Below, in pieces: positions 58,107-64,000 of a stretch of DNA of 64,000 bases; within the stretch, counting starts at the first letter, position 1; each line of letters opens with the position of its first letter. A program made the position numbers and the translations under genes. The DNA comes from Bacteroides eggerthii (lineage in GTDB: Bacteria > Bacteroidota > Bacteroidia > Bacteroidales > Bacteroidaceae). The notes under the pieces were generated by a model. That model made no database searches and was not told where the DNA came from. It was given only the letters and a program-made list of their open reading frames with translations. The DNA lies in contig NZ_CP102258.1 of assembly GCF_025146565.1 (NCBI RefSeq), positions 310,001-374,000 of the forward strand, in the 5' to 3' direction.

Positions 58107-60455
58107 ATGCAGAAAAACCTTGTCATTGTCGAGTCTCCGGCAAAAGCAAAAACCATTGAGAAGTTCCTCGGAAAGGACTATAAAGTACTTTCCAGCTATG
58201 GCCATATACGCGATTTGAAGAAAAAAGAGTTCAGTATTGATATCGATAAGAACTTCAAACCGCATTATGAAATTCCGGGAGATAAGAAAAAGGTTGTAGA
58301 AGAGCTGAAAGCCGAAGCCAAAGAAGCGGAAACCGTATGGCTGGCATCCGATGAGGACCGCGAAGGAGAAGCAATTGCATGGCATTTATATGAAGTGCTG
58401 AAGCTGAAACCGGAACATACCAAGCGTATCGTTTTCCATGAAATCACCAAAAGCGCCATTCTAAAGGCTATTGAGAAGCCACGTAATATTGACATCAATT
58501 TGGTGGATGCGCAGCAGGCACGCCGTATTTTGGACCGCATTGTAGGTTTTGAACTCTCACCCGTATTGTGGAGAAAAGTAAAACCCGCTCTTTCTGCCGG
58601 ACGTGTGCAGTCGGTAGCCGTCCGCCTCATCGTAGAGCGCGAACGCGAGGTACAGGCTTTCCAGTCGGAGGCATCCTACCGGGTTACCGCCGTTTTCCTT
58701 GTACCCGATACAGACGGCAAGCTGGTTGAAATGAAAGCCGAACTGGCACGCCGCATCAAAACAAAAGCCGAAGCGCAGAAATTTCTGGAAAGTTGCAAAT
58801 CAGCCACTTTTACTATCAATGACATCTCCACCCGCCCGTTGAAGAAGAGCCCTTCCGCCCCATTTACGACATCTACCTTACAACAGGAAGCTGCCCGTAA
58901 ATTAGGGTTCACAGTGGCACAAACCATGATGATTGCGCAACGATTGTACGAATCGGGAAAAATCACCTATATGCGTACCGACTCAGTCAATCTGTCGGAA
59001 CTGGCGGTGAACAGTAGCAAAGTCGTTATTGCCGACCTTATGGGAGAGCGTTATGTTTATCCGCGCCATTTCGCCACAAAAACCAAAGGCGCCCAAGAAG
59101 CTCACGAAGCTATCCGCCCCACCTATATGGAAAATGCCAAAATAGAGGGTACCCCACAGGAAAAAAAACTATACGACTTGATCTGGAAGCGCACAATAGC
59201 TTCCCAAATGGCAGATGCGGAAGTTGAAAAGACTACCGTAAATATCAGCATCAGCAACGAATCGGAGACGTTCACAGCAACGGGAGAAGTTGTAAAGTTT
59301 GACGGTTTCCTCCATGTCTACCGCGAGTCTATCGATGAAGAAGCAGAACTGGAAGATGAAACCCGCCTGCTGCCCCCTTTGAAAAAAGGACAAGTTTTAC
59401 AGAACCAGGACATTATTGCTACGGAACGCTTCACGCAACATCCACCCCGCTACACTGAGGCCAGCCTTGTGCGCAAGCTGGAGGAGTTGGGCATCGGTCG
59501 TCCTTCCACGTATGCCCCCACCATCTCGACCATACAGCAACGCGGCTATGTGGAGAAAGGTGAAAAAGCGGGAGAAGAGCGTTCTTACAACGTACTTACA
59601 TTACAGAACAACGAGATTACAGATATCACCCAAGTGGAAATTACAGGAGCAGAGAAAGCCAAACTGATACCTACCGATATAGGTACGGTGGTCAATGACT
59701 TCTTAATGGAGTACTTCCCCAATATCCTCGACTATAACTTCACCGCCAGCGTCGAGAAACAATTCGACGAAATAGCGGAAGGAGAGAAGAAATGGACGGC
59801 TATTTTGAGTAATTTCTACCAGGGTTTCCACCCGTCCGTAGAAAATACGCTCGCCACCAAAAATGCCCATAAAGCAGGTGAACGCATCTTAGGCCAAGAA
59901 CCGGGCAGTGGTAAACAGGTATCCGTAAAAATCGGTCGCTTTGGCCCTGTCGTACAAATCGGTACTGCCAGCGATAGCGAGAAACCGCGTTTTGCCCAAC
60001 TCAAAAAGGATATGTCCATTGAGACAATAACGTTGGAAGAGGCTTTGGATCTGTTTAAGCTTCCCCGCACTTTGGGCGAATACGAAGGCAAGACGGTAAC
60101 CGTAGGAACCGGACGCTTTGGGCCTTATATACACAACAACGGAATCTACGCTTCACTCCCTAAAACAATAGACCCGTTGGAAATCACATTGGACGAAGCA
60201 ATCGAGCTTATCCAGAACAAAAAAGATGCCGAAGCCAAAAAACATATTAAGAAATTTGAGGAGGAACCTGAATTGGAGATTCTGAATGGCCGCTACGGAC
60301 CCTACATTACTTATAAAGGCAGCAACTATAAGATTCCAAAGGATATCATCCCGCAGGATCTGAGCCTGGACGCATGCAGGGAAATCATCAAACTGCAAAG
60401 TGATCCGGATGCACCGAAAGCCAGACGCGGAAAATACGCCAAGAAGAAAAAATAA
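58107..60455 (+). CDS. topA: DNA topoisomerase I
   Basis: A 782-residue type IA topoisomerase that relaxes negative supercoils. TOPRIM domain about 1-145 with E9 (VIVESPAKAKTI) and DEDREGE (82-88); the catalytic tyrosine Y288 is in ITYMRTDS. The C-terminal part (about 600-782) has the repeated GRFGPYI-type topoisomerase C-terminal elements (IGRFGPVV, GTGRFGPYI, NGRYGPYI) in place of zinc ribbons, as usual in Bacteroidetes, and a lysine-rich tail. It is convergent with argS. Confidence 0.97.
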   Translation: MQKNLVIVESPAKAKTIEKFLGKDYKVLSSYGHIRDLKKKEFSIDIDKNFKPHYEIPGDKKKVVEELKAEAKEAETVWLASDEDREGEAIAWHLYEVLKLKPEHTKRIVFHEITKSAILKAIEKPRNIDINLVDAQQARRILDRIVGFELSPVLWRKVKPALSAGRVQSVAVRLIVEREREVQAFQSEASYRVTAVFLVPDTDGKLVEMKAELARRIKTKAEAQKFLESCKSATFTINDISTRPLKKSPSAPFTTSTLQQEAARKLGFTVAQTMMIAQRLYESGKITYMRTDSVNLSELAVNSSKVVIADLMGERYVYPRHFATKTKGAQEAHEAIRPTYMENAKIEGTPQEKKLYDLIWKRTIASQMADAEVEKTTVNISISNESETFTATGEVVKFDGFLHVYRESIDEEAELEDETRLLPPLKKGQVLQNQDIIATERFTQHPPRYTEASLVRKLEELGIGRPSTYAPTISTIQQRGYVEKGEKAGEERSYNVLTLQNNEITDITQVEITGAEKAKLIPTDIGTVVNDFLMEYFPNILDYNFTASVEKQFDEIAEGEKKWTAILSNFYQGFHPSVENTLATKNAHKAGERILGQEPGSGKQVSVKIGRFGPVVQIGTASDSEKPRFAQLKKDMSIETITLEEALDLFKLPRTLGEYEGKTVTVGTGRFGPYIHNNGIYASLPKTIDPLEITLDEAIELIQNKKDAEAKKHIKKFEEEPELEILNGRYGPYITYKGSNYKIPKDIIPQDLSLDACREIIKLQSDPDAPKARRGKYAKKKK

Positions 60456-60470
60456 AGCCGTAATCAAAAT

Positions 60471-60506
60471 AAAAGCCCTCTTTACCGAACCGTAAAGAGG
60501 GCTTTT
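60471..60506. terminator. Bidirectional terminator, topA / argS
   Basis: AAAAGCCCTCTTTAC (60471-60485) pairs perfectly with GTAAAGAGGGCTTTT (60492-60506), 15 base pairs with a 6-base loop; A- and T-runs serve both strands. Confidence 0.95.
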
Positions 60507-60526
60507 CATATACAAAATATCCTTAA

Positions 60527-62344
60527 TTACATTCTGTCGGGAACTTCAATGCCAAGCAGCCCCATTCCCAAACGCACTACCTTAGCCACATTCTCGGACA
60601 AGGCAAGACGAAATATCTTCACTGCCTCATTCTCCTCACGCAGAATGCTGAAATCATGATAGAACTGATTGTATTCCTTTACAAGGTCATAAGTATAATT
60701 GGCTATCAGAGAAGGACTATAATCCTCACCTGCCTGTTTCACAACAGTTGCAAAGTCTGCAATCATCTGTATCAGCCCTTCTTCTTTTTCACTCAATTCA
60801 ATGCCCAAGGGGAGCTGTGCAGGAACAGTGATACCTGCTTCCTTCGCCTTACGCAGAACGGACTGGATACGCGCGTACGTATATTGGATAAAAGGCCCTG
60901 TATTACCGTTAAAGTCAATGGACTCTTTTGGATTGAATGTCATATTCTTACGGGCATCTACTTTCAATATAAAATATTTCAAAGCACCCAAACCGACAAT
61001 ACGGGCAATATTATCAGCTTCTTCCTGAGTGAGGCCGTCCAGCTTACCTAATTCTCCGGAAGTCTCCTTCGCGGTATTAATCATTTCAGCCATCAAATCA
61101 TCGGCATCCACAACGGTACCTTCACGGCTCTTCATCTTTCCTTCGGGTAGTTCCACCATACCGTAAGAGAAATGAACCAGTCCCTTCCCCCAGTCAAAGC
61201 CCAGCTTATCAAGCAAGATAGAAAGTACCTGGAAGTGATAGTTCTGTTCATTACCTACCACATAAATCATCTTGTCAATAGGGAAATCGGCAAAACGCAA
61301 TTTAGCCGTACCTATGTCCTGCGTCATATAGACAGAAGTTCCATCCGCCCGAAGAAGCAGCTTATGATCCAGTCCTTCCCCTGTGAGGTCGGCCCATACG
61401 GAACCGTCTTCTTTGCGGTAGAAGAAACCTTTCTCCAAGCCTTCCATAACCTTCTCCTTCCCTTCCAGATAGGTTTCCGACTCGTAATAAATTTTATCGA
61501 AAGTAACTCCCATCATACGATAAGTCTCATCGAAGCCTACATATACCCAATCATTCATCTTCTTCCACAAAGCACGCACTTCGGGATCATTAGCTTCCCA
61601 CTTCACCAACATTTCACGCGCCTCTTTCATCAAAGGAGATTCAGATTCCGCCTTAGCTTTCGCCTCTTCCTCACTCAGGCCTTCACCCTGAAACTTCGCC
61701 ATCAACTCTTTCACTTCGGCTTTATAATGCTTGTCGAAAGCTACATAGTAATCACCAATCAGATGATCACCTTTCTTACCGGAAGTTTCGGGAGTTTCAC
61801 CATTGCCATACTTCAACCAAGCCAGCATTGATTTACAAATATGAATACCGCGGTCATTCACAATATTCGTCTTTACCACCTTGTTACCATTAGCTGCAAT
61901 GATATTTGCCAATGCATTACCCAACAGGTTATTGCGGACATGGCCCAGATGGAGGGGTTTATTCGTATTGGGTGAAGAATACTCAATCATCACCAACGGA
62001 GACTTGTCAGTAGCAGAAACAACGCCGTATTGCGCATCCGCATGAATACCGTTCAGTAACTCAATCCATGCCGAAGAAGCAATTGTCAGGTTCAGAAACC
62101 CTTTGATAACATTGAATGTCGAAACCGAAGGCTCATTTGCCTGCAAATATTCGCCAATCTCCTGTGCTGTCTGCTCCGGTCCTTTCTTAGACATCCGGAG
62201 GAAAGGGAAAACAACCAACGTAAGGTGTCCCTCAAATTCTTTCTTGGTCTTCTGCAACTGTACCTGTGCAGCCGGAACATCCTGTCCGTACAGCGCTTTC
62301 AATCCGCCAATTACGGATGCTACCAATTTCTGTTCTATATTCAT
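60527..62344 (-). CDS. argS: Arginyl-tRNA synthetase
   Basis: A 605-residue class I synthetase that charges tRNA-Arg. The HIGH motif is HLGH (in SSPNTNKPLHLGHVRNNLLG, near residue 132-135); the KMSKS loop is degenerate, GKMKSREGT, as usual for ArgRS. The C-terminal anticodon domain ends in GLLGIEVPDRM, and an N-terminal Arg-specific domain is present. Its promoter overlaps the ICE attachment core at 62367-62376, so the upstream half of the promoter now belongs to the inserted element. Confidence 0.97.
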   Translation of the reverse strand: MNIEQKLVASVIGGLKALYGQDVPAAQVQLQKTKKEFEGHLTLVVFPFLRMSKKGPEQTAQEIGEYLQANEPSVSTFNVIKGFLNLTIASSAWIELLNGIHADAQYGVVSATDKSPLVMIEYSSPNTNKPLHLGHVRNNLLGNALANIIAANGNKVVKTNIVNDRGIHICKSMLAWLKYGNGETPETSGKKGDHLIGDYYVAFDKHYKAEVKELMAKFQGEGLSEEEAKAKAESESPLMKEAREMLVKWEANDPEVRALWKKMNDWVYVGFDETYRMMGVTFDKIYYESETYLEGKEKVMEGLEKGFFYRKEDGSVWADLTGEGLDHKLLLRADGTSVYMTQDIGTAKLRFADFPIDKMIYVVGNEQNYHFQVLSILLDKLGFDWGKGLVHFSYGMVELPEGKMKSREGTVVDADDLMAEMINTAKETSGELGKLDGLTQEEADNIARIVGLGALKYFILKVDARKNMTFNPKESIDFNGNTGPFIQYTYARIQSVLRKAKEAGITVPAQLPLGIELSEKEEGLIQMIADFATVVKQAGEDYSPSLIANYTYDLVKEYNQFYHDFSILREENEAVKIFRLALSENVAKVVRLGMGLLGIEVPDRM

Positions 62345-62366
62345 GATTCAAATGTATTTTCTGTGT

Positions 62367-62376
62367 GCAAAGTTAC
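62367..62376 (-). promoter_or_regulatory. ICE attachment core and argS -7 box
   Basis: Minus-strand GTAACTTTGC matches the CTnDOT core GTAnnTTTGC; inside it, TAACTTTG (62368-62375) is the argS -7 box. A TTTC (62396-62399, minus) 20 bases upstream, in element DNA, could act as the new -33 box. Confidence 0.7.
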
Positions 62377-62695
62377 TACAAAAAAGTGAAATGCGGAAAG
62401 ATATAGTGATAGAATTGAGTTACAAGGGTTTTGGTTGAAGTGGCGATAATCCGTGAAGCCATTACAATCCCTGCCGAAGCCAAATCCTGACGCCGCTACG
62501 TTACTTGTTCGTAACCATGCCCGAAAATGCGACAAACGGGTACGAATAGCGAAACAAGGCTCTAAGGAATAGTGAGTTATCCATAACTCATGCGAAAAAT
62601 CAGGTTACGGAAAAAGATTGCGCCGTTCCTCCCCGTTTTGCGTACCAACACCGGACTCTTCACCAACTAATTTTGAAACCCAAAAATTAAGGACA
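62377..62695. other. Element end region before the integrase
   Basis: No gene is seen in these 319 bases. They hold an inverted repeat GTTACTTGTTCGTAAC (62500-62515), a palindrome TGAGTTATCCATAACTCA (62573-62590) and a -7-like TAATTTTG (62668-62675) before the integrase start. These are candidate integrase arm sites and integrase control sites; none matches a site I can name. Confidence 0.4.
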
Positions 62696-63931
62696 ATGAA
62701 GAGTACATTTTCAGTAATCTACTACCTCAAGCGTCAGGTAGTGAAAAAGGACGGGACAGTTCCCGTCATGGGACGCATCACGGTGGACGGCAGCCAGACA
62801 CAGTTCAGCTGCAAACTGACTGTCGATCCGAAACTGTGGGACACCAAAGGTGGACGTGTCACGGGCAGAAGCACGGCGGCACTCGAAACGAACCGTATGC
62901 TTGACAAGATGCGGGTACGCATCAACAGGCATTATCAGGAAATCATGGAGCGTGACAACTTCGTCACGGCGGAGAAGGTGAAGAACGCCTTTCTCGGACT
63001 GGAACACCGCTACCACACGCTGATGCAGGTGTTCCGCCAGCACAACGAGGACTACGAGAAGCAGGTGGAGGCAGGCATGAAAGCCAAAGGCACGCTGCTG
63101 AAGTACCGCACCGTTTACAAGCACATGCAAGAGTTCCTCGACATCCGCTACCATGTGAAGGACATCGCCCTAAAAGAGCTTACCCCGGCTTTCATCTCCG
63201 ACTTCGAGATGTTCCTGCGCACGGACAAGCACTGCTGCACCAATACCGTGTGGCTGTACGTCTGCCCGTTACGGACGATGGTATTCATCGCCATCAACAA
63301 CGAGTGGCTGACGCGCGACCCGTTCCGCGAGTATGAAATCAAGAAGGAGGAAACAACACGCAGTTTCCTGACCAAAGATGAGATCCGCCTGCTGATGGAG
63401 GGGAAACTGAAAAACGCCAAACAGGAATTGTACCGCGACCTCTACCTGTTCTGCGCCTTCACGGGGCTGTCGTTCGCGGATATGCGCAACCTTACGGAAG
63501 AGAATATCCGCACCTACTTCGACGAACACGAGTGGATAAACATCAACCGCCAGAAAACGGGCGTGGTGTCCAACATCCGCCTGCTCGACATCGCCAACCG
63601 CATAATCGGCAAATACCGGGGACTGTGCGGGGACGGCAGGATATTTCCCGTTCCGCATTATAACACGTGCCTTGCCGGTATCCGTGCCGTCGCCAAGCGT
63701 TGCGGCATCACCAAGCATATCACGTGGCATCAGAGCCGCCACACGGCAGCCACGACGATATTCCTCTCCAACGGTGTTCCCATCGAAACGGTCAGCTCCA
63801 TGCTCGGACACAAGAGCATAAAGACGACGCAGATTTACGCAAAGATAACCAAAGAGAAGCTCAATCAGGACATGGAGAACCTTGCCGCAAGATTGAACGG
63901 CGTCGAGGAATTTGCAGGTTGCACCATCTAA
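62696..63931 (+). CDS. Tyrosine integrase, CTnDOT IntDOT family
   Basis: A 411-residue tyrosine recombinase, the same length as IntDOT of CTnDOT. An arm-binding N-terminal domain (1-105), core-binding domain (about 107-215) and catalytic domain (about 225-411) follow in order. Catalytic residues: R285, K287 (NRQKTG), H345 and R348 (HQSRHT), H372 (LGHKS) and Y381. As in IntDOT, the usual first Arg is Ser259 (FTGLSFADM). The enzyme integrates the element at GTAnnTTTGC sites and excises it. The start at 62696 (MKSTFSVIYYLKRQVVKKDG) matches the family; the upstream frame has no support. It is followed after 11 bases by another gene. Confidence 0.95.
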   Translation: MKSTFSVIYYLKRQVVKKDGTVPVMGRITVDGSQTQFSCKLTVDPKLWDTKGGRVTGRSTAALETNRMLDKMRVRINRHYQEIMERDNFVTAEKVKNAFLGLEHRYHTLMQVFRQHNEDYEKQVEAGMKAKGTLLKYRTVYKHMQEFLDIRYHVKDIALKELTPAFISDFEMFLRTDKHCCTNTVWLYVCPLRTMVFIAINNEWLTRDPFREYEIKKEETTRSFLTKDEIRLLMEGKLKNAKQELYRDLYLFCAFTGLSFADMRNLTEENIRTYFDEHEWININRQKTGVVSNIRLLDIANRIIGKYRGLCGDGRIFPVPHYNTCLAGIRAVAKRCGITKHITWHQSRHTAATTIFLSNGVPIETVSSMLGHKSIKTTQIYAKITKEKLNQDMENLAARLNGVEEFAGCTI

Positions 63932-63942
63932 AAAGAAAAGCC

Positions 63943-64000
63943 ATGAAACGTGACACAATCATCATCGAGGACAAGGCAGTCAGCGTAACCGGTAACGACG
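63943..64000 (+). CDS. 5' end of an element gene, function unknown
   Basis: Nineteen codons are visible (MKRDTIIIEDKAVSVTGND) before the window ends. Integrase-adjacent genes in Bacteroides elements often encode small HTH proteins with a similar start, but this fragment is too short to identify. Co-transcription with the integrase is likely. Confidence 0.6.
   Translation, partial: MKRDTIIIEDKAVSVTGND

Larger units (their letters stand above)
62367..64000. mobile_element. End of a CTnDOT-family integrative conjugative element
   Basis: The integrase at 62696 is CTnDOT-like. CTnDOT elements insert next to a 10-base core GTAnnTTTGC. The minus strand at 62367-62376 reads GTAACTTTGC, a perfect match, 23 bases before the argS start codon. 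The element is on the right, where the integrase is, and most of it lies beyond the window. The other end cannot be seen. Confidence 0.75.

Overview
The window is a Bacteroides-type chromosome segment. The evidence is the repeated Bacteroidetes promoter signature (a -7 box TAnnTTTG, often TATCTTTG, with TTTG-like words about 20 bases upstream), a SusC/SusD pair with FecI/FecR-type regulators, tRNA genes without an encoded CCA, weak ribosome binding sites, and mobile-element families known from gut Bacteroides. The species cannot be named from this sequence alone.

Layout. (1) 1-7825: the right part of an integrative mobilizable element (IME) abutting the 3' end of a tRNA-Leu gene. It carries an excisionase-like HTH gene, an SF3-type helicase, a primase, a MobV-like relaxase with an oriT-like region, and an AT-rich cargo: two exported proteins of unknown function and a NERD nuclease behind a long structured leader, plus a Fic protein on the other strand. 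(2) 7826-62366: about 54.5 kb of ordinary chromosome. It holds manC, a HIT protein, greA, a thioredoxin-like lipoprotein and pnp; an ECF sigma/anti-sigma/SusC/SusD uptake locus; ptb-buk; an LD-carboxypeptidase, M28 peptidase and sufE; an XRE/DUF2975/CPBP-protease unit with a tiny hydrophobic ORF and operator-like sites; ribF, a HAD phosphatase and a Ca2+-ATPase; rubredoxin, a Na/Pi cotransporter, a nucleoside kinase, an unusual sensor kinase and pepP; rpoN, a PAP2-like gene, gcvH, purE and ispG; a Ctp protease and adenosine kinase; two tandem tRNA-Asn genes; comF and an inositol-phosphatase gene; a lone heparinase II; a NUDIX gene; a giant TPR protein with an outer-membrane barrel; topA and argS. 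(3) 62367-64000: one end of a CTnDOT-family integrative conjugative element (ICE) inserted in the argS promoter, with its integrase gene and the start of the next gene.

How parts work together. The IME has its own processing, replication and transfer genes but no conjugation apparatus, so it would need a helper; CTnDOT-family ICEs are the known helpers of such elements. In the SusC/D locus the sigma/anti-sigma pair and the N-terminal STN domain of SusC form a trans-envelope signalling loop that controls nutrient uptake. No glycoside hydrolase is linked to it.

The most unusual observations are noncoding. Three intergenic arrays (9199-9288, 21201-21310, 39470-39535) have unrelated sequences but the same architecture: a short palindrome repeated with a 22-base period. 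Others are a candidate antisense RNA over the susC leader, an intrinsic-terminator-like hairpin in the greA leader, a nested 100-base hairpin in the leader of the IME cargo, a TGATGA-rich origin candidate between the IME helicase and primase, and a bidirectional terminator that also encodes the last residues of two convergent genes.
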